Notes: generated from the sequence alone by a model not told the origin. Positions 25,894-36,439 are shown, counted from the first letter of the stretch. The stretch: 64,000 bases of DNA from Brachybacterium saurashtrense (GCF_003355475.1 NZ_CP031356.1:2914001-2978000), one strand, 5' to 3'. Numbers and translations: made by a program.

Positions 25894-26079
25894 ACCGAGG
25901 AGGCGTGTCCTGGCTCACAGCGGCGGGTGCCCGTGGAGCGCGGTCGAGGAGCCGACGGGAAGAGCTCGGTGCGGACCGGACGAGGACGGGCCGAGGGCGA
26001 TGCCGCCGCGGAGCACCGCAGTCGACACCACCCTCGGCCCGTCGAGGCCCGGCACCGCCGTGCGGTGCGCCGGCTCGGC

Positions 26080-27621
<1,542 letters not shown>

Positions 27622-28362
27622 TCAGCCCGCGCGCACGTCCAGCTCGCGCTGGATCCACGCCGGGTCGTCGGTGGTCAGGGAGTCCGCCCCGCAGGCGAGG
27701 GCCACCTCGAGCTGGGCGGAGCTGTTCACCGTCCAGGGGTTCAGCGTGAGGCCCGCCTCGTGCACCGCCTCGGCCGCCCGCAGGCTGAGCCCGTCGATCG
27801 ACGGGCCGATCCCGGCGGCGCCGAGCCGCGTCGCGGTGGCGATGGCCTGCTCGTCGATCCGCTCCACCAGGTAGGAGACGGACACGTGCGCGCTGCGACG
27901 GATCTCCTCCAGCGCGCCGGCGTGGAAGGAGATCACGGTGGAGCCCGCGGCGGGCGAGGCCGGGTCCAGCTCCCGCAGCCGCTGGGCCACGGCGGCCGCG
28001 GCGGCGGCCGCCTTGACCTCGATGAACACCGGCACCGTGGTCATCGCCAGCAGCTCCTCGAGGGAGGGGACCCTCTCCCCCTCCGGCAGCAGCACTCGAT
28101 CGAGCTCGGCGCGGGTCAGCTCGCCGATCGCGCCGCTGCGCAGCGGGGACTCCGCCGCGGCCGTGCGGTCCACGGTCTCGTCGTGCATCACCACCACGTG
28201 CCCGTCGGCGCTGAGGTGCACGTCGCACTCGAGCAGCTGCGCACCGTCCTCGATCGCGCGGCGGAAGGCGGCCAGGGTGTTCTCCGGCGCGTGGGCGGAG
28301 GCGCCGCGGTGGCCGACGATCGCGGGACGCTGGGGGGCGGTGGTGCCGGACTGCGCGGTCAT
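27622..28362 (-). CDS. glpQ: glycerophosphodiester phosphodiesterase (second copy)
   Basis: 246 residues. The GDPD signature VGHRGASAHAPENTLAAFRR and the metal/active-site Glu-Cys-Asp-Val-His in LLECDVHLSADGHVVVMHD are intact. A later VFIEVKA gives another metal ligand. It hydrolyses glycerophosphodiesters to glycerol 3-phosphate and an alcohol. No signal peptide, so it acts inside the cell, consistent with uptake of intact diesters by the upstream UgpABE transporter. It is a paralogue of the gene at 28535 and ends the operon. Confidence 0.9.
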   Translation of the reverse strand: MTAQSGTTAPQRPAIVGHRGASAHAPENTLAAFRRAIEDGAQLLECDVHLSADGHVVVMHDETVDRTAAAESPLRSGAIGELTRAELDRVLLPEGERVPSLEELLAMTTVPVFIEVKAAAAAAAVAQRLRELDPASPAAGSTVISFHAGALEEIRRSAHVSVSYLVERIDEQAIATATRLGAAGIGPSIDGLSLRAAEAVHEAGLTLNPWTVNSSAQLEVALACGADSLTTDDPAWIQRELDVRAG

Positions 28363-28534
28363 GCTGCTCCTGCTCTCTGGGGGTGCACGAGGTGCGGACG
28401 GGTCGATGCTGTCATGGGCGGACGTACGGGAGTGCGGGCACGGCTGAACCGGCAGGGAGCGGGGGTGCCGACCCGCGCCCCGACGGCGGCGGCGGGGAGG
28501 CCGACGCTCCACGGCATGGTGGTGGACACGCGTC

Positions 28535-29290
28535 TCAGACGGCTGGGCGCCGCGAAATCAGCGCGGACGCCCAGGCGGGGTCGTCCACGGTGAGAGTGTC
28601 GCAGCCCAGCTCGAGGGCCCGTTCGAGCTCCTCCTCGGTGCGGGCGGTCCACAGGTTCAACCTCGCACCGAGCTCGGCGGCCCGTTCGACGTCGGCCTGA
28701 CGGGCGTCGGCGATCCGCACCCCCACGTGCGCCACCCCGAGATCGCGGCAGGACTGCCACCACTCGGGCGAGGTGGCGGTGGTGGTGCGCATCAGCGGGA
28801 TCTGCGGTGCGAGCTCGCGGGTGCGGTGCAGGGGCGCCTCGTGGAAGGAGAGGACGACGGCAGGGGCGGCCGGCTCCTTCCAGGCCGACGGCGGGAAGTG
28901 CTCCTGGAGGATCCGCACCACCCTGTCCGTCGCCTCGGGTGCCTTGATCTCCACCAGCAGCGGAACCCGGGTCCCGTCATCGCGCACCGCCGCCTCGAGC
29001 ACCTGGGAGAGCGTGGGGACGTGCTCCCCCCCGCCCACCAGCGCCCGGTCCAGCTGGTTGCGGGTGAGCTCGGCGACCGTGCCCGTGCGCACCGGGGAGT
29101 CCGGCTGCGCGGTGCGGTCCAGGGTCGCGTCGTGGATGATCACGTCCCGCCCGTCGGCGCTGAGGTGGACGTCGCACTCGAGCCACTGCGAGCCGTCGGC
29201 GACACCGCGGCGGAAGGACGGGACGGTGTTCTCGGGCGCGACGGCCGCGGCGCCGCGATGCCCGACGATCTCGGGCTGCTGGGGGGTCAT
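28535..29290 (-). CDS. glpQ: glycerophosphodiester phosphodiesterase (first copy)
   Basis: 251 residues with VGHRGAAAVAPENTVPSFRR, WLECDVHLSADGRDVIIHD and LLVEIKAPE, the three GDPD motifs. It is clearly homologous along its length to the gene at 27622, showing a tandem duplication that has diverged. Cytosolic (no signal). It follows the ugpB gene by 153 bp, with a strong hairpin between. Confidence 0.9.
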   Translation of the reverse strand: MTPQQPEIVGHRGAAAVAPENTVPSFRRGVADGSQWLECDVHLSADGRDVIIHDATLDRTAQPDSPVRTGTVAELTRNQLDRALVGGGEHVPTLSQVLEAAVRDDGTRVPLLVEIKAPEATDRVVRILQEHFPPSAWKEPAAPAVVLSFHEAPLHRTRELAPQIPLMRTTTATSPEWWQSCRDLGVAHVGVRIADARQADVERAAELGARLNLWTARTEEELERALELGCDTLTVDDPAWASALISRRPAV

Positions 29291-29356
29291 GTCGGGGGCC
29301 TCCTCGAAAGGTTCAGGGTCAGGGCCCGCCGGCTCGGAGCGCGGCGGGGGGGCCGA

Positions 29357-29386
29357 CGGCCCCGGGCGGGAGTGCGCCCGGGGCCG
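29357..29386 (-). terminator. hairpin between ugpB and glpQ
   Basis: 12-bp perfect stem with a six-base loop (left arm 29357-29368, right arm 29375-29386). It lies between the ugpB stop and the first glpQ start and probably reduces read-through into the phosphodiesterase genes, or stabilises the upstream mRNA. Confidence 0.6.
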
Positions 29387-29443
29387 CGACGGCTCGGCGG
29401 CGGGCCCGGACCGCGGGCCGGCGACGCCGGCAGTGCCGAAGGA

Positions 29444-30838
29444 TCAGTTCCAGCCCTCGAAGGCGACGGCCTCGTAGTCCTCGCGGTTGTCGTCCAGCGT
29501 CTCCTGGAGGGTGGCCGCGAGGGCGTCCAGGACCTGCTTCGGGTCCGCGCCGTCGCCGAAGACCTGGCCCATCGCGGCGCCGATCTCGGTGACCGAGCCC
29601 TGATCCCAGTTGGGGTAGTCCGCGGTGCGGGCGTTCTCCAGCTGGCTCAGCGCGACGCCGTAGTTCGGGTTCGCGGCGACCTGGTCCTTGACCTCCTGGG
29701 ACTCCTGGGCGGCCTGGACCACCGGCACGTAGCCGGTGCCGATGTGCCAGGCGGCGGACTTCTCCGGCTGCGCCAGGAAGCGGAACAGCTCGGCGCAGGC
29801 GTCCTGGCGGTCCTGGGAGTCGGTGCGCACGAGCGACAGACCCGAGCCACCGGTCGGCACCTGCTTCTGCTCGCCCTCCTTGGAGAGCATGTACGCGGTC
29901 CCGATCTCGAAGAGCCCCTCGGTGGCCGCGGTCTGGCCGGTGAGCGAGGCGGTCGAGCCCCGCCAGCCGGCGGCGAGCCCGGAGGCGAAGTCGGTGCCCG
30001 AGGCCTGGGCGAGGTAGCCGTAGCCGTCGTCGTGGATGAACTTCCGCATCCACTCCAGCCATTCGACGCCCTTGTCGTCGTTGATCGTGACCTGGAAGTC
30101 CTGGGTGGCGTTCGCGCCGCCGAAGCCCCAGATGTCGGCCTGGCCGTGCCAGGCGTCGGGGCCGAAGGCGATCGCGGACAGCGGGCGGCCCTCGACCTCG
30201 ATCTTGGCGAGCTCGGGGGCGAACGCGGCGAGGTCCTCCCAGGTCTCGGGGCCCTCCTCGGGCAGACCGGCCTCGATGTAGCGGGTCTTGTTGTAGTAGA
30301 ACAGCGGCGTCGAGCGGGCGAAGGGGACCACGTAGGTCTCCCCGGCGGCCTTGCCCTCGGCGACGTAGTTCTGGATGTAGACGTCCAGGTTCCACTCCTC
30401 GTCGAAGTAGCCGTCCAGCGGGGCCAGGGCACCGGACTGGTGGAACTGGAGCCACTGCAGCTCGGGGAAGCAGACGATGTCCGGCACGGTGCGGGCCTGG
30501 AGGGACGCGGTGAACTTCTGGTTGAGGTCCGCGTAGGAGCCCACCGATTCGGCGACCGCGACGATCTCGTCCTGGGATTCGTTGAACTCCGCGAACTGCG
30601 TCGCGAGGACCTCGAAGTTGGTGCCGGTGAAGGGCGCCCAGAACAGGATCGGGGTGCGGCCCTCGTACTCGGAGGGCACGGTGAGATCGGCCTGGGAGAA
30701 GCCCTCGCGGAGGTTGCTCTCGGCGCCGTCGGCGCTGCCGTTGGGGGCGCCGCAGGCGGCGAGGCCGGCCGCGCCGGCACCGAGGCCCAGAGCCGCCAGC
30801 AGGTTGCGGCGGGAGACGGGGAGGGGGCTGCGGGACAT
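29444..30838 (-). CDS. ugpB: extracellular solute-binding lipoprotein, glycerol-3-phosphate/glycerophosphodiester type
   Basis: 464 residues. A twin-arginine-like start SRRNLL and a hydrophobic core end in the lipobox GLAAC. Mature features include WAPFTGTNFEVLATQFAEFN near the N terminus and LYYNK-type YNKTRYIEAGLP typical of cluster B (UgpB-like) binding proteins. LFRFLAQPEKSAAWHIGTGY is the family C-terminal signature. Grouping with UgpA, UgpE and two GDPD genes is the main evidence for the ligand. No ATPase gene (UgpC) is in the window; such systems often share a housekeeping MsiK-type ATPase. Confidence 0.85.
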   Translation of the reverse strand: MSRSPLPVSRRNLLAALGLGAGAAGLAACGAPNGSADGAESNLREGFSQADLTVPSEYEGRTPILFWAPFTGTNFEVLATQFAEFNESQDEIVAVAESVGSYADLNQKFTASLQARTVPDIVCFPELQWLQFHQSGALAPLDGYFDEEWNLDVYIQNYVAEGKAAGETYVVPFARSTPLFYYNKTRYIEAGLPEEGPETWEDLAAFAPELAKIEVEGRPLSAIAFGPDAWHGQADIWGFGGANATQDFQVTINDDKGVEWLEWMRKFIHDDGYGYLAQASGTDFASGLAAGWRGSTASLTGQTAATEGLFEIGTAYMLSKEGEQKQVPTGGSGLSLVRTDSQDRQDACAELFRFLAQPEKSAAWHIGTGYVPVVQAAQESQEVKDQVAANPNYGVALSQLENARTADYPNWDQGSVTEIGAAMGQVFGDGADPKQVLDALAATLQETLDDNREDYEAVAFEGWN

Positions 30839-31019
30839 GTGAATCGCTCCTTGGGAGGGTTCCGGTGGGATCGAGGGGGTCTGACGGGGACGTCCTGGAG
30901 GACGGGGTGCGGGCCGCACGCGGCGTGGCGCGCCGACGCCCGCCCGGGCAGGGCCCGGGGCTGGTGGGGGTCCGGCCGACGGCGCAGGACGGACCGGAGG
31001 GCGGCCGGGGCCGCCGCAC

Positions 31020-31925
31020 TCACTTCATGGCGCCGGCGGCGAGGCCGCCGATGATGCGCTTCTGGGCGAGGAAGAAGAGGATCAGCATCGGCAGGGAGAC
31101 GAACACGGCGCCGGCCATGATCACGCCCCAGTTGCTGTACCCCTCCTGGCTGCGCAGGAAGAGCAGGCCGATGGGCAGGGTGCGCATGTCCGCGGTGCTG
31201 GTGACGATCAGCGGCCACACGTACTCGTTCCACTTGCCGACCATGACGATCAGCGTGGCGGTGAGGATCATCGGGCTGGACAGCGGCACCACGATGGTGA
31301 GCATGCGGCGCAGGTGGCCCGCCCCGTCGATCTCCGCGGCCTGCAGGATGTCCTTGTCGATGGTGCGCATGGACTGGAACAGCAGGAACATCGCGAAGGC
31401 GCTGGCGATGCCCGGCAGGATGATGCCCTGATAGGAGTTGAGCCAGCCCAGGTTCGCCACGGTGATGTAGTTGACGATCAGGGTGACGTGACCGGGCAGC
31501 ATCAGCGAGCCGACGATCAGCACGAAGACGGCCTTCTTGAACGGGAAGTCCACGAACACGAAGGCGTAGGCGCACAGGATCGCGAGGGAGATCTCGAGGA
31601 CGGTGCCCACCCCGGTGGTGATGATCGAGTTGAGGAAGAACCGGTCGAAGGGGGCACTGCCCCAGGCCTCCACGAAGTTGCCCAGGGTGAGCTCCCGGGG
31701 GATCCACTGCAGCGGCCAGGTGTAGATGTCCTGGTGCGGCTTCATGGCGGAGGAGAACAGCCAGTACAGCGGGATGAGGAACACCGCGATCGTCGCGAGC
31801 ACGCCGGCGATCATCAGGCCGGTCGCCCAGTGCGGGCGGCGCGGGCCGCGATCGCGGCCCCGGTTGGGCGGCGCGGCGGCGGAGGGGTTCTCGAGCGTGT
31901 CCGGATCGAGGGTCTGCGCGCTCAT
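31020..31925 (-). CDS. ugpE: ABC transporter permease, UgpE type
   Basis: 301 residues, six membrane helices after a 30-residue basic tail. The EAA loop ILQAAEIDGAGHLRRMLTIV docks the ATPase. C-terminal AQKRIIGGLAAGAMK is typical of UgpE/MalG-type permeases. It overlaps the upstream ugpA gene by 4 bp (ATGA). Confidence 0.9.
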   Translation of the reverse strand: MSAQTLDPDTLENPSAAAPPNRGRDRGPRRPHWATGLMIAGVLATIAVFLIPLYWLFSSAMKPHQDIYTWPLQWIPRELTLGNFVEAWGSAPFDRFFLNSIITTGVGTVLEISLAILCAYAFVFVDFPFKKAVFVLIVGSLMLPGHVTLIVNYITVANLGWLNSYQGIILPGIASAFAMFLLFQSMRTIDKDILQAAEIDGAGHLRRMLTIVVPLSSPMILTATLIVMVGKWNEYVWPLIVTSTADMRTLPIGLLFLRSQEGYSNWGVIMAGAVFVSLPMLILFFLAQKRIIGGLAAGAMK

Positions 31926-32947
31926 GAGTCGTAGTTCACCTTCTTGTCGCCGTAGCGGACCTGGACGTACGTGATGATCAGCAGCACGACGAGCAGCACG
32001 GTGGCGGCAGCCGACGCGGTGCCGATGTCGAACTTCTGGAAGGCCTCCTCGTAGACCATCCAGCTCAACGTGCTCGAGGACACCCCGGGGCCGCCGCTGG
32101 TCATGATCGAGATGATGTCGAAGGCCTGGGCGGCGGAGATGATCCCGGTGATCGAGAGGAAGAACGTGATCGGGCTCAGCAGCGGCAGGGTGAGGTGGCG
32201 GAACAGCTTCCAGCCGTGCGCGCCGTCGAGGGCCGCGGCCTCGTACAGGTCCTTGGGCAGGTCGAGGATCGCGGTGTAGCAGATGACCGTGACGAACCCG
32301 AGCCGCTGCCAGGTGTAGGCGATCGTGATCGCCCACAGGGACCAGTCCGAGGTGGTGGTCCACGCCGGCGAGGCCGCACCGAACAGGGAGAACACCCAGC
32401 GGGAGAGGCCGTAGTTCGGGTCGAACATGAACAGCCACAGGATGCCGACGGCGGCTCCGGGCAGCATGTGCGGGGCGAAGGCCATGGTCTGGGCGAAGCC
32501 GGTCAGCGGCACCTTCGTGGCCAGCAGGCTCCCCAGCAGCAGGCCGAGGACGAGGGAGCCCACCACGCTCACGCCGGTGAAGATCAGCGTGTTGACGATG
32601 ACCTGCCCGAAGCCCGCGTCGGTGAACAGGTCGGTGTAGTTCGCCAGCCCCACCCACTCGGGGCTCGGGGCCACGAAGTCCCAGTCGAAGAAGCTGAGCC
32701 CGATGTTGTACAGCGCGGGGTAGTACGAGAAGACGATGATCGCGATGAGGTTCGGGGCGATCAGGGCGCCGAAGAGCAGGGCGTCGCGGCGGGCGCGGCG
32801 GCGGCGCTGCGGCGAGCGCCGGCGCCTCTCGCTCCGGCCCTGCCGCATCGGGGCGTCGCCCCCGGAGGGGCCGACGGGCTCCTCGGGCGGCACGGGCCCG
32901 GACGGGACCGCGGGCTCCGTGCGAGGGCTGCGGACGGTGATCGACAT
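31922..32947 (-). CDS. ugpA: ABC transporter permease, UgpA type
   Basis: 341 residues. A long Arg-rich cytosolic N terminus (RRRRSPQRRRRARR) precedes six membrane helices. The EAA loop is LYEAAALDGAHGWKLFRHLT. First gene of the ugpA-ugpE-ugpB-glpQ-glpQ unit. ATG at 32947 is chosen because GGGAG lies 7 bp ahead, within a 14-bp palindrome that overlaps the first base of the start codon, so a bound regulator would also hide the ribosome site. A longer frame to 32992 would place the operator in coding sequence. Confidence 0.88.
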   Translation of the reverse strand: MSITVRSPRTEPAVPSGPVPPEEPVGPSGGDAPMRQGRSERRRRSPQRRRRARRDALLFGALIAPNLIAIIVFSYYPALYNIGLSFFDWDFVAPSPEWVGLANYTDLFTDAGFGQVIVNTLIFTGVSVVGSLVLGLLLGSLLATKVPLTGFAQTMAFAPHMLPGAAVGILWLFMFDPNYGLSRWVFSLFGAASPAWTTTSDWSLWAITIAYTWQRLGFVTVICYTAILDLPKDLYEAAALDGAHGWKLFRHLTLPLLSPITFFLSITGIISAAQAFDIISIMTSGGPGVSSSTLSWMVYEEAFQKFDIGTASAAATVLLVVLLIITYVQVRYGDKKVNYDS

Positions 32948-32960
32948 GGGAGCGCTCCCA
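32947..32960. promoter_or_regulatory. LacI-type operator at the ugpA ribosome site
   Basis: TGGGAGCGCTCCCA is a perfect 14-bp palindrome with the central CG typical of LacI-family operators. An identical copy lies at 33196-33209. This one covers the ugpA Shine-Dalgarno sequence. Confidence 0.8.
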
Positions 32961-33155
32961 GATTCCTGGTCGGACGATGGCCCGGAGGTCATCGAGGGTG
33001 TCGGTGGCGTCCCGGGGCAGGCCGCGGGTCGCAGGGCACTTCAGAGCTGCCCGCGGCGGTGGCGGGGCGGGACGAGTCGGGACGGCCAGCCACCCCGGCG
33101 TCGTCGACAGGCACACCGTAGAGAGCCGCATGCACTCCCGCCAAGAGCGCACCCG

Positions 33156-33177
33156 TGCAGGTGAACCCGGCATGAAC
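33156..33177 (-). promoter_or_regulatory. candidate PHO box upstream of ugpA
   Basis: On the ugpA strand two 11-bp direct-repeat units lie side by side: GTTCATGCCGG then GTTCACCTGCA. This is the spacing and core (GTTCA) of actinobacterial PhoP-binding direct repeats. A less regular GTTCACC...GTTCGCC arrangement occurs on the other strand around 33270-33302. It fits phosphate-starvation control of a glycerophosphodiester locus. Confidence 0.5.
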
Positions 33178-33195
33178 GTCGCCTGTCGCTGCTGG

Positions 33196-33209
33196 TGGGA
33201 GCGCTCCCA
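33196..33209. promoter_or_regulatory. LacI-type operator, upstream copy
   Basis: Second identical TGGGAGCGCTCCCA, extended by one base pair on each side to a 16-bp perfect palindrome. It is 249 bp from the first copy, so looping between the two operators is possible. Confidence 0.8.
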
Positions 33210-33473
33210 CGCCGGGTCTCCGGCGATCCGTCGCACCGTCTCGCGCACCGGACGGGGCGGTGTCCACCGAACGTTCACCGCCGGGTCAGCAAGAGTTCGC
33301 CGACGGCCACTCCTGGTCACCGGTCCGAGAACTCGGACTTCACCGGACGGCCATTCGTCATCCCTGGTGAGCGCCGACTGCTGGGCTATCCTGCACCGAA
33401 CCACCGCCCCGGGAACTGCGCCGGCCCCGCCCTGCGGGAGCGCAGCGCACCGGACCGGGAGGAAGGACGTGCC

Positions 33474-34547
33474 ATGCCCCGACCACCGACGATGGAGGAT
33501 GTCGCACGAGCCGCCGGCGTCTCCCGCTCCACCGTCTCGCGGGTGTTCCAGAACGGCGGGGAGCGCGTCTCCGCGGATGCGACGGTCCGGATCCACGAGG
33601 CCGCCAAGCGCCTGGGATACGTGCACAACCTCGTGGCCAGCGGTCTGGCGTTGCGGCGGGGCCGGCAGCTCGGCCTGCTGATCCGCGATGCCACCAATCC
33701 CGCCTACGGCCACCTCCACGCCGAGATGAACCGGGCGGTGCAAGGCGTCGACCGCCAGCTCATCTCGGTGACCGCCTCGCGCCACGACTACGGCACCGCC
33801 GAGGTGGAGGGGCTGAACCGGCTGATCGGGCAGCGAGTGGCGGGGGTGTTCGTGGGCACCGGGGTGACGGCCGCGGAGGATCTCGTGGAGACGGTCACCG
33901 CGACGCCGATGATGATCGTCGGCCGCCCCAACGACCACCCGCAGATCGAGTCCGTCAGCTACGACGAGCGCACCCACGGCCGGCTGATGGCCGACGCGAT
34001 CGCCGCGGCGGGACACCGCCGGATCGCGGTGCTCACCGCCCCTCTGCTCTACTCCCGGGTGTTCGACCTGCGGATGCGCAGTCTCGCCGAGCGCTGCGGG
34101 GAACTGGGCCTCACCACGATCCCGGTGGATCTGCTGCCCGTGGAGCACGGCGTGGCGCGCGCTTTGGACGTGGCCCGCGAGGAGGCGCTGAGCTGCATCG
34201 TCTGTCCGGTGGACTTCGTCGCCCTGGACCTGCTGCGCGCCGCCGTCGCCCGCGGGGTGCGGATCCCCGAGGACGTCAGCACCGTGGGCTTCGACGGGCT
34301 GGGGGACGGCCTCGACCTGCTGGGCCTGGCGACGGTCCGGCTCCCGGTGGCCGAGGTCGCCCGCGAGGCCGTCACCAGGATGGAGGCGCTCCTGGTGGCG
34401 ACCCAGGAGGATGCCGAGGGTCCGCCTCCACCCGGCGGCGACCAGGGCGGTGTCGACGCGACGGCGCGGGCCCGTCACCTGGTCATCCCCGGCCGGTTCC
34501 TGCCCGGCCGGACGCTGTCGAGCGCCCCCGAGCACCTGCGCACCTGA
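33474..34547 (+). CDS. LacI family transcriptional regulator, probable ugp repressor
   Basis: 357 residues. The helix-turn-helix PTMEDVARAAGVSRSTVSRV and hinge-helix region LGYVHNLVASGLALRRGR are followed by a periplasmic-binding-protein-like ligand domain; VSTVGFDGLGDG and the late dimer region are normal. It is divergent from ugpA across a 526-bp control region holding two identical LacI-type palindromes. Strong GGGAGGA ribosome site. A Gly/Pro-rich insertion lies near the C terminus. The inducer is unknown; glycerol 3-phosphate or a diester is plausible. Confidence 0.88.
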   Translation: MPRPPTMEDVARAAGVSRSTVSRVFQNGGERVSADATVRIHEAAKRLGYVHNLVASGLALRRGRQLGLLIRDATNPAYGHLHAEMNRAVQGVDRQLISVTASRHDYGTAEVEGLNRLIGQRVAGVFVGTGVTAAEDLVETVTATPMMIVGRPNDHPQIESVSYDERTHGRLMADAIAAAGHRRIAVLTAPLLYSRVFDLRMRSLAERCGELGLTTIPVDLLPVEHGVARALDVAREEALSCIVCPVDFVALDLLRAAVARGVRIPEDVSTVGFDGLGDGLDLLGLATVRLPVAEVAREAVTRMEALLVATQEDAEGPPPPGGDQGGVDATARARHLVIPGRFLPGRTLSSAPEHLRT

Positions 34548-34623
34548 GCGCCCGCCGCCGCGGACGCCGAGGTCACGACCGTGCCCCCACCCGCTCGGGC
34601 AAGGCTCGCCGGGCATCGTCGTT

Positions 34624-34642
34624 CCAGGTCAGGACAACCTTC
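34624..34642. promoter_or_regulatory. DtxR/IdeR iron-box-like site upstream of ferritin
   Basis: Nineteen bases built around AGGTCAGGACAACCT match 12 of 19 positions of the DtxR/IdeR consensus TTAGGTTAGGCTAACCTAA, including both AGG/CCT half-site cores. It ends 41 bp before the ferritin start. In mycobacteria IdeR activates the ferritin gene through upstream boxes. Confidence 0.55.
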
Positions 34643-34683
34643 CCAGGGGTGACAAGCGCATCGGCGAGGGCTACGGTCGGAGC

Positions 34684-35205
34684 ATGAAGATGAGCACCGA
34701 CCTTGAGAAGAAGTTCCAGGAGCAGATCACCCTGGAGTTCGCCGCCTCGATCACCTACCGCCAGCTGGCCATCGAGGCCGACGAACAGGACCTCCCGGGC
34801 ATCGCCGCGTGGCTCCGCCACCAGGCCGACGAGGAGATCGTGCACGCCAACAAGTTCATCCAGCACGTCTCGGACCGCGGCAACCACGCCGCGATCGGCA
34901 CCATCACCGAGCCCGGCGTGAAGCCCGGCCTCTCGGTGCTGGAGATCTTCGAGGCCGCCCTCGCGCACGAGGAGAAGGTCTCCGAGGCGATCCGCGAGCT
35001 GTACCGCAGCGCGGACAAGGAGGGCGACTACGACTCCCGCCCGCTGCTGAACTGGTTCGTGGACGAGCAGATCGAGGAGGAGGCCACGGCCTCGGAGATC
35101 ATCGGCCGCCTGAAGCTGATCGGCGACGACGGCTCCGGCCTGCTCCGCCTCGACGCCGAGCTCGGCGAGCGCCCGGCCGGCTCCACCGAGGCCGACGGGG
35201 AGTGA
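34684..35205 (+). CDS. ferritin (non-haem, BfrB/Ftn type)
   Basis: 173 residues forming a four-helix ferritin. Ferroxidase ligands are placed as expected: Glu in QITLEFAASITYRQL, the ExxH of HQADEEIVHANKFI, and Glu/Gln in the third and fourth helices (HEEKVSEAIRELY and WFVDEQIEEEATASEI). It stores iron and protects from Fenton chemistry. Two nearby ATGs (34684, 34690) are possible. The putative iron box upstream and the terminator-like stem-loop downstream suggest a single-gene unit. Confidence 0.92.
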   Translation: MKMSTDLEKKFQEQITLEFAASITYRQLAIEADEQDLPGIAAWLRHQADEEIVHANKFIQHVSDRGNHAAIGTITEPGVKPGLSVLEIFEAALAHEEKVSEAIRELYRSADKEGDYDSRPLLNWFVDEQIEEEATASEIIGRLKLIGDDGSGLLRLDAELGERPAGSTEADGE

Positions 35206-35274
35206 CCCCGCCCCAGGCCTGATCGCCGCGACACGGCCAGGGTCGGCCCGGACAAGGCGGCCTGACCACCGAAG

Positions 35275-35327
35275 GGATGTCAGCGGCTCGAGACGTGCTA
35301 TATGCAGGTCGCGGGCCGCTGACGTCC
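35275..35327. repeat. stem-loop repeat, family 1, copy A (terminator-like)
   Basis: Two 24-nt arms (35275-35298 and 35304-35327) with four mismatches around the loop TATAT, followed by TTTT. It lies after ferritin and 9 bp beyond the convergent DUF559 stop. The right arm plus tail (35304-35336) recurs at 36470-36502 with two differences in 33 bases. Confidence 0.8.
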
Positions 35328-35336
35328 TTTTCATGG

Positions 35337-36266
35337 TCACCGCGACCGCAGGGCACCGGCCTCATCACGCGGGTCCCGCAGCAGGCCGTCGCCATCGAGC
35401 CGGGCCGACCGCTGCGACCGCGCGATCCGATGGTCGCCCCTGCGCAGCATCACCAGGAGGTCCGGCAGCACCTCCTCCCACGAGACCATGACGTCCTCGT
35501 AGGTCAGCCGCACCACGGTGTATCCCCGGCGCCGGGCCACGCGGTCCCGCCGTCGATCCTTCGCGTACGCCTCCGGGTCCGAGTGGTGGGTGGCGCTGTC
35601 GCACTCGATGATCAGCCCCTCCCCCACCACGAGGTCGACGCGGCCCACACCCGGGATCTCCACCTGCACCCGCACGGAGACACCGCGCCGCTGGAGCGCG
35701 CGGCGCACGAGGGTCTCCGTTCCGGATTCCGCGGCCCGGACCAGCGGGAAGAGTCGGCGCCGTCGCCTTGCCGACAGCGACCTCGTCACCTCGTTCGCCT
35801 CATCACTGCTGATCAGGCGCCGGTTCAGCCCCGATTCGAGCACCACCGCCGCATGATCTGCGCCCAGGCAGTGCATGGCGTGCTCGAGCGCCGTGAGCTT
35901 CGGGAGCACGGGGTGCTCGTCGGGCCAGGTGCGCAGCGCGGAGGTGTGCAGGACGACCCCGCTCCCGCGGCAGGCGGCGGACTCCCCAGCAGACGGTCCC
36001 ACGCGCCGCCGCGCCTCATGGGCCCCGCTCTGCCGGGGGATCCAGAACCCGTAGAGCTCGAGGGCGTCCACACAGGTAAGGCGATGCCCCCGGCGCAAAG
36101 CCGCTCGGACGTGCGGCGGCGTCTGCACCGTGCCGTAGAACCCTCCGCCCAGCCGCTCCACCACGCCACGCTCCACCAGCGTCTCGATCTCGCGCCGACG
36201 GTGACCGGCCCTCGCCAGCTGGCGCCTGGTGCGGACGTGGACCTCGGGAGCGCGGGAGGGGATCAT
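35337..36266 (-). CDS. DUF559 restriction-endonuclease-like protein with AbiEi-type N-terminal region
   Basis: 309 residues. The N-terminal part (HVRTRRQLARAGHRRREIET then VVERLGGGFYG) resembles the winged-helix of AbiEi-type antitoxin/regulator domains. The C-terminal domain has a PD-(D/E)xK-like core: RVDLVVGEGLIIECDSATHH, then RDRVARRRGYTVVRLTYEDV, the DUF559/Vsr-related fold. The function of these common actinobacterial proteins is unknown. It is bracketed by two copies of a stem-loop repeat in direct orientation. ATG at 36266. Confidence 0.75.
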   Translation of the reverse strand: MIPSRAPEVHVRTRRQLARAGHRRREIETLVERGVVERLGGGFYGTVQTPPHVRAALRRGHRLTCVDALELYGFWIPRQSGAHEARRRVGPSAGESAACRGSGVVLHTSALRTWPDEHPVLPKLTALEHAMHCLGADHAAVVLESGLNRRLISSDEANEVTRSLSARRRRRLFPLVRAAESGTETLVRRALQRRGVSVRVQVEIPGVGRVDLVVGEGLIIECDSATHHSDPEAYAKDRRRDRVARRRGYTVVRLTYEDVMVSWEEVLPDLLVMLRRGDHRIARSQRSARLDGDGLLRDPRDEAGALRSR

Positions 36267-36439
36267 CGCCCCACCCTGCCGCCGACGCAGGGCGGTGCGG
36301 GGCCGGACATCGGGAGATGTGGACAAGCGGGCGATGAGGAGGATCGGCGGTGTGGACGCGGGGGCGCGCAGGCGGAACCACAAGGGGACGAGGGGATGCA
36401 AGGGTGAGGGAGCGCCTCGCCGTGGGCCTGTCCACCGAC

